Positions 1 through 7,676 of a stretch of 22,046 nucleotides of DNA are shown here, in pieces; position 1 is the stretch's first letter, and every line of letters starts with the position of its first letter. The stretch is from CAYRFQ01 sp964423615 (GTDB lineage: Bacteria > Planctomycetota > Planctomycetia > Gemmatales > Gemmataceae). The notes beneath the pieces are model-generated. The model worked only from the letters and a program-made list of their open reading frames with translations, searched no databases and had not been told where the DNA came from. The stretch covers positions 1 to 22,046 of the forward strand of contig CAYRFQ010000116.1 in NCBI GenBank assembly GCA_964423615.1. The letters run 5' to 3'. The translations under genes and the position numbers were made by a program.

Positions 1-2
1 AA

Positions 3-49
3 AAAGAAGAAAAACCGATCTCAAAATCGATCACCGTAGCGCTGTAGTA
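3..49 (+). repeat. Left arm of a 47-bp terminal inverted repeat
   Basis: These 47 bases are the exact reverse complement of 22000-22046. The arm opens A-rich (AAAGAAGAAAAACC) and ends GCGCTGTAGTA. Identity stops abruptly at position 50, and nothing convincing aligns further in. The arm lies two bases from the window edge. It could be one copy of a dispersed repeat or mobile-element end at which an assembly stopped, or a short-read graph overlap. No transposase is present in the window. Confidence 0.9.
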
Positions 50-156
50 TTAGGGCGGTTAACGTTCGTGTTGGGTACAGTTCGCAGTCGCCGAACTCCT
101 GAGCCCAAGAACCCTTCTCGAGATAGTATCACTTCGTGATCCTTCCGGTTCCTCAA

Positions 157-181
157 TCCTTCTCTCCTCGGGGGAGAAGGA
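157..181 (-). terminator. Hairpin downstream of gltX, possible terminator
   Basis: TCCTTCTC (157-164) pairs with GAGAAGGA (174-181). A bulged T and a CC/GG pair close a TCGG tetraloop. The hairpin lies about 195 bases beyond the gltX stop on the minus strand. No T-run follows in the gltX reading direction, so a classical intrinsic terminator is not established. It could instead be a transcript-end stabiliser or a repeat element. Confidence 0.3.
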
Positions 182-374
182 CTTTGAAAATAAAAACATG
201 TACCCAATTCAGGGGGAGACGGCTTGGGGGTGTGACGAGTTCGAGCGCGAGCAAAAACAGAAGCACACCAACAAGTGAAATGGTGTCCCGTCGCTCGGTT
301 GCACCTTCGCTCGTCACATCGGACAAAGAACGGGAAGTCAAGGCGGATCGCTACCTATTCGCAAACTGCTCGAT

Positions 375-1916
375 CTAGACAAGCTGGAGCGCCAGGTCGA
401 TTCGCCGTAGTGTCTCGTCTTTGCCGAGGACGATCAACCCCTCGAACACGCCGATTCCTTTTTCATTCCCGGTGGTTGCGACTCGAAGCCCGTGAATGAG
501 CAAATTCTTCTTCACGCCCTTGGCCTCGCAATATGACACGAGGGCTTCTTCCAACGGTTTGAGATCAAACGCCTGGAATTTGGCCAACACGTCCTTGAAA
601 CCTGTGAGCAACTCGGGCACTGGCTCTTTCTTGAGCTTCTTCTCGACAGCCTTCTCGTCATAATCGGGATCGGGCTTGAGGAACAGTGGGGCGATGTTCA
701 AGATGTCGGAGAAGATCTTGATACGTTCTCCCGAATACTCGACCACTGTCCGGATCTTGGCCATCATCGAGTCGTCGACCGGTTCCGACACCAATCCGAT
801 TCTCGTCAAGTATGGAAGTACCCCTTGAACTTTCTCGTCGAGAGGTAACTCCTTCATGTACTCACCCGCGACCCAAAGCATCTTCTCGGGGTCGAAGCTT
901 GCGGGAGATTTATTGACTCGATCCAGGCTGAACTTGGCGATCATGTCGGCTCGATTGATGATTTCCGTTTCGTCGTCGAGTGACCATCCAAGCCGTCCGA
1001 GATAATTTATCACGGCATCGGGCAAATACCCGAGTTCACGGTAATACGCAATCGTCACGGGATTGAGGTCGTCGCGATTCTGGATGTCTTCGTCGGTGTA
1101 GCCGATTTTGTGAAGTGTTTCGAGGACTGGTTTGGTCATGAAGGCACTCATTCGACGTTTACTCAGTTTTTTGTTCGAATTCGGCTCGTTCACAACAGGC
1201 ACATGAGCGAACTCCGGGACTGGGTAACCGAGGGCCTCGTACATGGGGGCTTGGAGCCGCGTGTTGTCCAGATGTTCGGCAGCTCGGATGACGTGAGTGA
1301 TTTTCATGTTCACCTCGTCGACGACCGTGGCGAAGTTGTAAAGCGGACTACCGTTAGCGCGAACGATCACCGGATCACCGATCAACTCTGTCTTCCACTC
1401 GACTTTACCTCGGATGTGGTCGTTAATGGTGATCGTTGTGTCTTCTGGAATTTTCAAGCACAACGCATTACCTTTCTCGTTATACAGTTTGACGTTTTCT
1501 TCGGGGGAGTTGTCGCGGTTTTTACCCCGGAAAACGAAGTTGTCTTTTTTGGCTTCGTCGGAGGCTTTCTTGGCTTCGTCTCGCTCGGTGGCATCGCTGA
1601 GAGGATAAGCGTGACCTGTTTCGAGTAACTTCAGGGCCGCCACCTTGTACGAGTCACTTCGTTGAGACTGATAATAGGGGCCATGCGGTCCGTCGACCTC
1701 TGGGCCTTCGTCCCAATCGATGCCAAGCCAGCGAAATCCGTCGAGGATCGGTTCGAGTGCTTCGGCGACATTCCGTTGGGCGTCGGTGTCGTCGATTCGA
1801 AGGACAAACTGGCCACCTTTTTGTCGGGCCAAGAGCCAATTAAACAAAGCTGTTCGGACACCACCGATGTGCAAATACCCGGTGGGACTGGGAGCAAATC
1901 GTGTTCGAATGGTCAT
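375..1916 (-). CDS. gltX: Glutamyl-tRNA synthetase
   Basis: This class I aminoacyl-tRNA synthetase charges tRNA(Glu) with glutamate in the cytoplasm. The N-terminus runs directly into the Rossmann-fold signature: residues 7-18 are FAPSPTGYLHIG, with the HIGH-type motif at 15-18. The second signature KLSKR is at 250-254, preceded by the RAAEHLDNT segment that corresponds to the usual RGxEHLxNT. The C-terminal anticodon-binding helical region ends with a typical LRVATTG...GVFE..LGKDETLRRI stretch. The Cys-x-Cys structural zinc motif found after the HAYP segment of some bacterial enzymes is absent. The ATG at 1916 gives 513 residues, close to family length. The frame stays open to 2081, but the 55 extra residues precede the conserved start and look non-homologous. 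No strong Shine-Dalgarno is visible. The gene is 245 bp downstream of its co-oriented neighbour, so it may have its own promoter. Confidence 0.97.
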   Translation of the reverse strand: MTIRTRFAPSPTGYLHIGGVRTALFNWLLARQKGGQFVLRIDDTDAQRNVAEALEPILDGFRWLGIDWDEGPEVDGPHGPYYQSQRSDSYKVAALKLLETGHAYPLSDATERDEAKKASDEAKKDNFVFRGKNRDNSPEENVKLYNEKGNALCLKIPEDTTITINDHIRGKVEWKTELIGDPVIVRANGSPLYNFATVVDEVNMKITHVIRAAEHLDNTRLQAPMYEALGYPVPEFAHVPVVNEPNSNKKLSKRRMSAFMTKPVLETLHKIGYTDEDIQNRDDLNPVTIAYYRELGYLPDAVINYLGRLGWSLDDETEIINRADMIAKFSLDRVNKSPASFDPEKMLWVAGEYMKELPLDEKVQGVLPYLTRIGLVSEPVDDSMMAKIRTVVEYSGERIKIFSDILNIAPLFLKPDPDYDEKAVEKKLKKEPVPELLTGFKDVLAKFQAFDLKPLEEALVSYCEAKGVKKNLLIHGLRVATTGNEKGIGVFEGLIVLGKDETLRRIDLALQLV

Positions 1917-2108
1917 GGTCGCTTTACATAATGAGAGACAGGGATTGGTCATGCCACGGCTTGATATGTATTGTTGTATCCACGAGAGAGGACACGACCA
2001 AATGGGTTGCGGTTCGAGAGACAGAGAATAGAAAAAAGAGGACAGAGAACACGGAACTGGAAGGAAGAGTAGTATCTGCATATATCGGGATGACCAAAGA
2101 GTTGTTTA

Positions 2109-2126
2109 ATCTGAGGTCGCTCAGAT
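2109..2126 (-). terminator. Hairpin after the zinc-ribbon membrane protein gene
   Basis: A perfect 7-bp stem, ATCTGAG (2109-2115) with CTCAGAT (2120-2126), closes a GTCG tetraloop. It sits 35 bases beyond the stop of the 531-residue gene on the minus strand. In that direction it is followed by TAAAC and not by a clean T-run. It is a candidate transcript end separating that gene from gltX. Confidence 0.4.
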
Positions 2127-2161
2127 ATCTGCACCGTTCTTTTGTCCCCTGTTGCTTTTCG

Positions 2162-3757
2162 CTATTCTCTCTCGCGGAACATCGAGAACAAGACGAACAC
2201 ACCGCACCCAAGGATTACTCCAAGTAGTAACAACCATCGAAGTGTGAATCCCCACTGGGTCTCCTGAGTTTCGGGTAAGAAGACTCCGAGACCAAGGATG
2301 ATCGGTATCGTTGCCGCCAAAAAGCCGCCCGCACGGAGGAGGTTATCGAGACGTTCGCGGCTACGGCCTTGCAGATAAGTGTGTAGCTCGGCTGCTTGGT
2401 CATTGACCTCCTTGAGTAAAGTCCGGTTCTCGAACACATCTTGCCAACGACGCCACAAGACTAACCCGCGTTCACGGTTGGTGATCTGGCTGAAGCAACA
2501 CTGGTTCTTGAACAAAAGTAGATCACGCAAGATGCGGCGAAGGGTCCGCCGATTCTTGGCACCCGTCGTCAGTGACGAGATTTTTGAGAGCTGACCGTAC
2601 AACATCAATAAAGTGACGCGTTGGAGCGTTGCCAGTAAGAACACGTCAAAGTAGTACGTTGCGTGATATCCTCCGAGGAAATGTTCGTGATACTTATCGG
2701 AGTCGAACACAACCAGACAGGTTCCTTCCTTCGAGAATCCTTGGCGACGCTCTCGGAACCAGGCCTTCTTGGGATTTTCGCCTGGTTCTGGGTGATCCGG
2801 TGACGTTGGCGGGTCGAAGTGGACCACGGTCGCTCGGTTGAGCAGTTTCTCGGCTTGGTCGTTGTTTTCCAGGCTCGTCTCCTTGTTCACGCAGCTGAAC
2901 GTGTGGACCATCATGCGGTCGTCGTAAGTTGGCTGCACCGGGAGCGAGGTGGGGAGTGAGATGGCGGACGGATGTTTCGGGACGAACGCACTCCTGAAAT
3001 CGGCCAGGAAGTATGCCAGCAATTGCGGCATGACTACTTTGGCTTCGTCGATCGTCAAGACACCCATCTCAAAGTCACGGTACAAGGGCGAGATCGGACG
3101 CAGGTAATTCAACGAATTCATCTGATCGAACAACGTTGCCTTTGGCTCGGCACACCGAAACCGCAATACCAAGAATCCAACTCGGTATCCGAACACGATC
3201 AACCTTGCATCTTCCAGGTACATGGACCACGAGTAGGAAACGGTTTTGCGGTTATCGACGCAATCGAACTGGAATGGGAGCCTACCTTTTTCGAGTTCTC
3301 CGAGTTGCGCGAGGTTGAACTTCCAGTGACTACACGGCGTCACGGGGTTGTTCTCGTTCGTCTCGTTGGTCATTCCGCGTTCGATGTAGGTCCCGACCAA
3401 GCGACGAGCCTTGGGAAACAAGAATTGACGTATGTACGGAAGGAAGTAATCGATCCGATCCACAGTATCTTCGTCGTCACCGTCAAACGTTTCTTCTTGC
3501 CATCGAGGTGAACGTTCCAGACGGAGCAAAACATCGTTCAAAGCCGTATCGACGAACGAGAAGGGGAGCACACACTGGGAGTACTGGTCGACAAGTTGGA
3601 AAGTATTGACTCGGAGTTGCTGGCCATCGCCGACTTCGAGCGAAACCCCACAGTAGGGCCTAGGACATGTGAATGGAGTTTCCGAGTTTGGCGGTAAAAC
3701 GTCCGTCAAATCCGCAGTACAAATCGGACAGCGGTTTGCGTTGTTGTAGGCAACCAT
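2162..3757 (-). CDS. Zinc-ribbon protein with CorA-like C-terminal two-helix region
   Basis: The family is not recognised with certainty. The 531-residue product starts with a probable zinc ribbon: Cys10-x2-Cys13 and Cys31-x4-Cys36. A long soluble region follows, then a helical, charged segment (about 430-475) that leads into two membrane helices near 478-493 and 505-525. A short acidic loop containing PETQETQWG joins the helices, and the protein ends in a basic/acidic tail (FRERE). A long helix, two helices joined by a short acidic loop with Trp and Gly, and a charged tail is the arrangement of CorA-type divalent-metal channels. The defining Gly-Met-Asn motif at the end of the first helix is absent. 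The zinc ribbon would be cytoplasmic. The ATG at 3757 is preceded by AAGGGAAG, a usable ribosome binding site. It is divergent from the AIM24 operon. Metal transport or sensing is inference only. Confidence 0.85.
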   Translation of the reverse strand: MVAYNNANRCPICTADLTDVLPPNSETPFTCPRPYCGVSLEVGDGQQLRVNTFQLVDQYSQCVLPFSFVDTALNDVLLRLERSPRWQEETFDGDDEDTVDRIDYFLPYIRQFLFPKARRLVGTYIERGMTNETNENNPVTPCSHWKFNLAQLGELEKGRLPFQFDCVDNRKTVSYSWSMYLEDARLIVFGYRVGFLVLRFRCAEPKATLFDQMNSLNYLRPISPLYRDFEMGVLTIDEAKVVMPQLLAYFLADFRSAFVPKHPSAISLPTSLPVQPTYDDRMMVHTFSCVNKETSLENNDQAEKLLNRATVVHFDPPTSPDHPEPGENPKKAWFRERRQGFSKEGTCLVVFDSDKYHEHFLGGYHATYYFDVFLLATLQRVTLLMLYGQLSKISSLTTGAKNRRTLRRILRDLLLFKNQCCFSQITNRERGLVLWRRWQDVFENRTLLKEVNDQAAELHTYLQGRSRERLDNLLRAGGFLAATIPIILGLGVFLPETQETQWGFTLRWLLLLGVILGCGVFVLFSMFRERE

Positions 3758-4278
3758 CGTGATCTTCCCTTTCGCGGGTAAACTTGGAGGGTTAGTGCGG
3801 ATAGTAGCAGTTTAGAAAAATCGACCGTAACACGGACCACGAAAATGCTGGAAGGGTTCGGATGCTACGGTGGTTTTTACGATGGGTTCGAGGGTAGTAG
3901 CAGGCATATTCCGTGTGGTTGCCAGAAGAAAAGAAAGCGTCGGACGGTACAAATGTTCCGAGGAATTGATAGTTGTTGGGTTGTTGTGGTTTTTTGGGAA
4001 CCGTGATGCGGCTCCAAAACAACTGTGCAGTAGTAAATACGTCGTTCCGAGATTGTGTCTGCCATTTTTCGAAGCGTCCGAAAGCGGGCTTCGGGCCTGG
4101 GAACGTAATTGGTTTTTATTCCCAAAGGCAGGATCATCAATTCTGCAAAGTGGCTTGACGTCCAGGTTCGTCTGTCAACGATCCGTTAGCGTCAACAACT
4201 TTTTCATTGTGTCTGGTTGAAAGCGTGGTAGCATGATCGCGCGTCTGGCAAATCAGCGTCATTTGATGGAGAGGATGT
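3758..4278. other. 521-bp divergent intergenic region with hairpins
   Basis: This region separates the minus-strand zinc-ribbon gene from the plus-strand AIM24 operon and should hold both promoters. Frames across it are short and antisense to each other, so no gene is supported. Two compact hairpins stand out. One is TTTTGG (3992-3997) with CCAAAA (4014-4019), containing an inner CCG/CGG pair. The other is CGAAGC (4070-4075) with GCTTCG (4088-4093), containing CCG-AAAG-CGG and itself enclosed by CGTTCC (4043-4048) with GGAACG (4100-4105). Nearer the AIM24 start, TTGAC and GTCAA half-sites recur around 4154-4197. A structured leader or a small RNA is possible. Confidence 0.5.
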
Positions 4279-4935
4279 ATGCAATTCGACATTCAGGGCA
4301 ATCCCGACGTCGGCGAGTTAAGGGTTACGTTAGAAGACGCCGAAACCGTCTGGTCCGAAGCCGGGGCGATGAGCCGAATGAGCGGTGATATGGACATGAC
4401 GACTCGTCTGGTCGGGGGTTTCTTCAAGGCGTTCGTGAGGAAGATGGTTGGTGGCGAGTCGCTGTTTGTTGGCGAATACCAGGCCACTCGACCGGGTCAG
4501 TCGGTCTCGTTCTCGCCCGCCTGTCCCGGAACGATTCTGCACCGAAAGCTTGAGGGAGATTCCTTGATGCTTACGGCGGGCTCTTACCTCGCCTGTTCAC
4601 CGGGTTTGAATTTCAAGACCAAGTTTGGTGGGCTGAAGGCTTTCTTTTCGGGAGAAAGCGTTTTCTTTATCGAAGTCAGCGGTGAGGGCGATTTGTTCTT
4701 CAATTCGTACGGAGGGATAATCGAGAAAGACATCGAAGGAGCCTGTACGGTCGACACCGGACATCTTGTCGCCTGGGAACCAAGTCTCGACTGGACCATA
4801 GGCGGAATGGGGGGCATCAAGCAAACGCTGTTCTCGGGTGAAGGCTTGGTGATTAAGTTCTCAGGCCAGGGAAAAGTCTATTTGCAAACCCGGCAGCTAC
4901 CTGGCATCGCAGGTTGGCTGGAATACTACTGTTAG
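4279..4935 (+). CDS. AIM24 / TIGR00266 family protein, copy 1
   Basis: The 218-residue product is full length for the AIM24 (TIGR00266) family. These are beta-rich proteins related to the mitochondrial biogenesis factor AIM24, and their biochemical role in bacteria is unknown. Family landmarks in order are SEAGAM (about residues 26-31), VGGESLF (about 56-63), AGSYLACSPGL, FFSGESVFF, DTGHLVAWEPSLDW and GKVYLQTR near the C-terminus. There is no signal peptide or membrane helix. The ATG is preceded by GGAGAGG at a suitable distance, which fixes the start. It is the first gene of a three-copy operon, with 31 bp to the next copy. Homology among the three copies is clear over their whole length, so tandem duplication followed by divergence is likely. 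Confidence 0.95.
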   Translation: MQFDIQGNPDVGELRVTLEDAETVWSEAGAMSRMSGDMDMTTRLVGGFFKAFVRKMVGGESLFVGEYQATRPGQSVSFSPACPGTILHRKLEGDSLMLTAGSYLACSPGLNFKTKFGGLKAFFSGESVFFIEVSGEGDLFFNSYGGIIEKDIEGACTVDTGHLVAWEPSLDWTIGGMGGIKQTLFSGEGLVIKFSGQGKVYLQTRQLPGIAGWLEYYC

Positions 4936-4966
4936 TCGAACGATTCCGATTACAAGGAGTAAAAAC

Positions 4967-5656
4967 ATGAACGTAGAAGTTCTTGGGAAGGGATCGTTTG
5001 CTTCGGCCCTGGTTCATTTGAATCCGGGTGAAGAATTCGTTTCCGAAGCGGGAGCCATGTTTCGTGCGTCTGCCAATGTCGACATTGACGTCACGACGAA
5101 AAGTCGGGGGCAGGGTGGTATCTTTAGTGGGCTCAAGCGGCTGGTAGGTGGCGAGTCGTTTTTCCTTTCGACGTACAGCATCATCGACAATTCGCCGGGT
5201 GAAGTCGGGTTAGCCCCCACTCACCAAGGTGAGGTTCGCGTCGTCCAACTCGATGGTTCGGTCGACTGGCTTTGTGCTGGTGGGAGTTATTTGGGATCGA
5301 CTCCCGGATTGCGAATCGACACCGAGTGGCAAGGGATGAAAGGTTTTTTCACCGGCGAGTCTATCTTCTTCGTGTCAGTGGTTGGCTCGGGACTCTTGAT
5401 CGTCGCCGCGTTCGGTAGCATCACCGAACTAGAGGTGACCGAAGACGAGGACTTGATTGTCGATACCGGACACCTGGTGGCTTTCGAAGACACGCTGGAC
5501 TATACGATTACAAAAGCCGGTGGGTCATGGATGCAGACGTGGCTTGCTGGCGAAGGTCTGGTCATGAAGTTTAATGGCAACGGCAAAATCTTGGTGCAAT
5601 CGCACAACCCGAACGAATTTGGCAAATCACTTGGCCCACTTCTTCCGCCGAGGTAA
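4967..5656 (+). CDS. AIM24 / TIGR00266 family protein, copy 2
   Basis: The 229-residue product is the second tandem paralogue. It has the same landmarks: SEAGAMFR near residue 26, a glycine-rich GGIFSGLKRLVGGESFF segment, AGGSYLGSTPGL, FFTGESIFFV, DTGHLVAFEDTLDY and NGKILVQS. The C-terminal tail ends in a proline/leucine stretch (GPLLPPR) that copies 1 and 3 lack. The ATG has an excellent ribosome binding site, AAGGAG at about 4954-4959. It lies 31 bp after copy 1, and only 8 bp separate its stop from copy 3, which supports one transcript. No export signal is visible, so a cytoplasmic or membrane-peripheral location is most likely. The role is unknown. Confidence 0.95.
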   Translation: MNVEVLGKGSFASALVHLNPGEEFVSEAGAMFRASANVDIDVTTKSRGQGGIFSGLKRLVGGESFFLSTYSIIDNSPGEVGLAPTHQGEVRVVQLDGSVDWLCAGGSYLGSTPGLRIDTEWQGMKGFFTGESIFFVSVVGSGLLIVAAFGSITELEVTEDEDLIVDTGHLVAFEDTLDYTITKAGGSWMQTWLAGEGLVMKFNGNGKILVQSHNPNEFGKSLGPLLPPR

Positions 5657-5664
5657 CGAGACAG

Positions 5665-6336
5665 ATGCAACTTCAATACGAACTCTTAGCCAGACCAACC
5701 TACAGCTTACTCGAAGCCCATTTGCAAGAGGGGCAGAAGATCGTCGCAGAAGCCGGCGCGATGACCTGGATGAGCGACAACATCAGGACCGAAACGTCAA
5801 CTCGAGGAGGATTCTTCGGTGGCCTCAAGCGAATGGTCCTGACGGGAGAGAGTTTCTTCCAAAATACCTACGTTGCCGAAGATGGTCCGGGGACCGTTGG
5901 GTTAGCTCCGGGAAAGCCCGGAGACATCATTCCATACGAAATGAATGATAGTGAACTGATCCTCGAAAAAGGGGCGTACCTGGCGTCCGAAGAAGGGGTC
6001 AAGTGCGACTCGAAATTCCAAGGGCTCAAAGGGCTTTTCAACGAAGGCATGTTTGCCCTTCGATGCACCGGTACGGGTTTGCTGTTCTTTACGGCCTACG
6101 GTCGAGTGCAGGAAGTCGATGTGAAAGGCGAATACGTCGTCGATAGCGGATACGCGGTGGCCTGGGAACCGAGTCTCGAGTTCCAGATCACGCGAGCACG
6201 CAAGATTCGGTCGTTCCTTTTCTCCGATCAGCTCCTTCTGCGATACCACGGGTATGGGAAGTTGTGGGTGCAGTCTCGAAGTCCACGTTCGTTGGCAAGT
6301 TGGGTGTATCCATTCCGTCCCGTGAAAAGTGACTAG
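5665..6336 (+). CDS. AIM24 / TIGR00266 family protein, copy 3
   Basis: The 223-residue product is the third tandem paralogue and the most divergent. It keeps AEAGAMTWMS, GGLKRMVLTGESFF and DSGYAVAWEPSLEF, and ends GKLWVQSRSPRSLASWVYPF. The second Gly-Glu-Ser element of copies 1 and 2 (FFSGES / FFTGES) is replaced by FNEGMFALR, and the His of DTGHLVA is replaced by Tyr. These changes suggest a specialised, non-redundant subunit if the paralogues assemble together. Translation starts 8 bp after copy 2, and GAGG overlapping the upstream stop codon can serve as ribosome binding site, so translational coupling is plausible. Function is unknown beyond family membership. Confidence 0.94.
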   Translation: MQLQYELLARPTYSLLEAHLQEGQKIVAEAGAMTWMSDNIRTETSTRGGFFGGLKRMVLTGESFFQNTYVAEDGPGTVGLAPGKPGDIIPYEMNDSELILEKGAYLASEEGVKCDSKFQGLKGLFNEGMFALRCTGTGLLFFTAYGRVQEVDVKGEYVVDSGYAVAWEPSLEFQITRARKIRSFLFSDQLLLRYHGYGKLWVQSRSPRSLASWVYPFRPVKSD

Positions 6337-6376
6337 AAAATAGAGACAAAAATTGAGAGTCAAGAGAACTCCCAAT

Positions 6377-6390
6377 CGGAGACAGCTCCG
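6377..6390 (+). terminator. Small hairpin after the AIM24 operon
   Basis: CGGAG (6377-6381) pairs with CTCCG (6386-6390) around an ACAG tetraloop, 40 bases after the stop of the third AIM24 gene. No T-run follows directly (TTATCC). It may weakly terminate the AIM24 transcript before the DUF3500 gene. Confidence 0.25.
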
Positions 6391-6560
6391 TTATCCGTGG
6401 TTAAACCTATTCTGCTATGCGTGTTCGCGTGGTGTGTTGTTTTATGAGTCCTGTCTCCCGACTTTTTTCCTTCAATCTCTCGTCGTCTCGTGCGACACTA
6501 AATCCAAGATAAACGCGAGATTTTTTGGAACAGATTTCGAATCACTGGTGGAGGTCATCT

Positions 6561-7610
6561 ATGAAACTGAATCGATTACTTGTTGCGTTCGTTGCCGTCG
6601 GGATAGTGTGTGGACTGGCTTACGTGGCCCAGGAGCGACGAACGACCGCCGATCGAATGACGGCAGCCGCGAAAAAATTCATGGCCTCGCTCGAGGCTGA
6701 TCAACAGAAAAAGGCGACTTATCCTTTTGATAGCGAGGAAAGGACTAATTGGAATTTTGTGCCGTTACAGAAAAGCATCGAGGGCAAACGAGTTCACCTT
6801 CGAAAAGGCCTACCTTTGCACGAGATGACGGAGAAACAACAGCGTCTCGCAATTAACTTGTTGGCGAGTGGGACGAGTCTTGATGGAAAAAACAAGGCCG
6901 TTCTGATCATGGCTCTCGAAGGTATTCTTAATAAGCTTCAGAAAAATGGTGGGACCGTTCGGAATCCCGAATGGTACAACGTGACCATTTTTGGTGAGCC
7001 TTCGAAAACGGGAAAGTGGGGCTGGCGAATTGAAGGACATCACCTTTCGTTGAACTATACTCTCGAAGGCGGAAAGATCATTTCGACAACGCCCGCATTC
7101 TTCGGCGCGAACCCAGCCGTTGTGTACACCAAGAGAGGTAGTTTACTGGGGTACGAAGCACTTCCGAGTTGCGAAATTTTGGCTCAAGCCTTGTTCCGGT
7201 CTCTCGACAAGGGACAACAAAAAGTTGTGCTTCAGAAAAAAGCGTTTGGTGAACCCAAGCAAGGCTCCCCCACGGCGGACGTCGGAGAACCAGTCGGTCT
7301 CCCCGCCTCCAAGATGAACGAAAAGCAGAAAAAGCTACTCACCAAATTGATCCGGACTTATGCCATGCGGATGCCTTTTGATCTCGGCCGTAAGGAGTGG
7401 GAACGGGTAGAAGAAGCTGGATTCGAAAAGGTCCACTTTGCCTATACTGGAGGAGTCAAACGCGGTGTCCCACATACTTACCGAGTTCAGGGGCCAACTT
7501 TTGTGATCGAATTCCTCAATACGCAACCAGGCGGCGGCGGTAAGTCGGCCAATCACATCCATAGTTGCTGGCGGGCGATCGGAGGAGATTTCGGATTGCA
7601 AGCGAAATAG
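6561..7610 (+). CDS. DUF3500 family exported protein
   Basis: The 349-residue product is assigned to the DUF3500 family from its overall pattern: repeated lysine-rich MTEKQQRLAINLL / MNEKQKKLLTKLI segments, GKWGWRIEGHHLSLNYT in the middle, and the terminal NHIHSCWRAIGGDFG, which matches the family's characteristic His-x-His...Trp-Arg...Gly-Asp-Phe-Gly ending. The catalytic role of the family is not known. Residues 1-24 form a signal peptide: a basic start (MKLNR) followed by the hydrophobic LLVAFVAVGIVCGLAYVA. A Cys at about residue 19 does not sit in a clear lipobox. The ATG at 6561 is chosen because GGAGG lies 6 bases upstream; the frame opens 12 codons earlier without such a site. It is 224 bp after the AIM24 operon and convergent with the sulfatase-like gene, so probably independently transcribed. 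Confidence 0.9.
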   Translation: MKLNRLLVAFVAVGIVCGLAYVAQERRTTADRMTAAAKKFMASLEADQQKKATYPFDSEERTNWNFVPLQKSIEGKRVHLRKGLPLHEMTEKQQRLAINLLASGTSLDGKNKAVLIMALEGILNKLQKNGGTVRNPEWYNVTIFGEPSKTGKWGWRIEGHHLSLNYTLEGGKIISTTPAFFGANPAVVYTKRGSLLGYEALPSCEILAQALFRSLDKGQQKVVLQKKAFGEPKQGSPTADVGEPVGLPASKMNEKQKKLLTKLIRTYAMRMPFDLGRKEWERVEEAGFEKVHFAYTGGVKRGVPHTYRVQGPTFVIEFLNTQPGGGGKSANHIHSCWRAIGGDFGLQAK

Positions 7611-7633
7611 TTGACACCGCGGGCCCAGTTTTT

Positions 7634-7663
7634 CGACAGTCTAAGGGAGACTTGGGGCTGTCG
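7634..7663. terminator. Inverted repeat between convergent genes
   Basis: CGACAG (7634-7639) is complementary to CTGTCG (7658-7663). An alternative inner pairing is AGTCT (7638-7642) with AGACT (7648-7652). It lies in the 66-bp gap between the plus-strand DUF3500 gene and the minus-strand sulfatase-like gene, so it could end both transcripts. T-runs on the exit sides are poor. Confidence 0.35.
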
Positions 7664-7676
7664 TCTCGGGCTGAAT

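Larger units (their letters stand above)
1..374. other. Non-coding left flank
   Basis: No convincing gene is present between the left edge and the gltX stop codon. The stretch holds the left inverted-repeat arm (3-49), a short hairpin ATCAC-TTC-GTGAT (about 129-141), and a stronger hairpin at 157-181. Reading frames here are short, lack a good ribosome binding site and resemble no family. The only hydrophobic one (153-341, minus, TTG start) is not supported. Confidence 0.6.

Noticed and set aside
153..341. 62-residue minus-strand frame with one hydrophobic segment downstream of gltX
   Set aside because: It starts at TTG with no ribosome binding site, overlaps the strong hairpin at 157-181 and resembles no family.
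1..374. tRNA gene near gltX
   Set aside because: I looked for a T-loop GGTTCGAATCC-type segment and cloverleaf pairing here and in the other gaps and found none that fits.
1917..2081. 55-codon in-frame upstream extension of gltX
   Set aside because: The conserved N-terminus begins at MTIRTRFAPS; the extension has no homology and contains a hydrophobic, non-family sequence.
3870..4220. 116-codon plus-strand frame before the AIM24 operon
   Set aside because: It has no ribosome binding site, has low-complexity codon use, spans both hairpins, and competes with overlapping minus-strand frames of equal quality.
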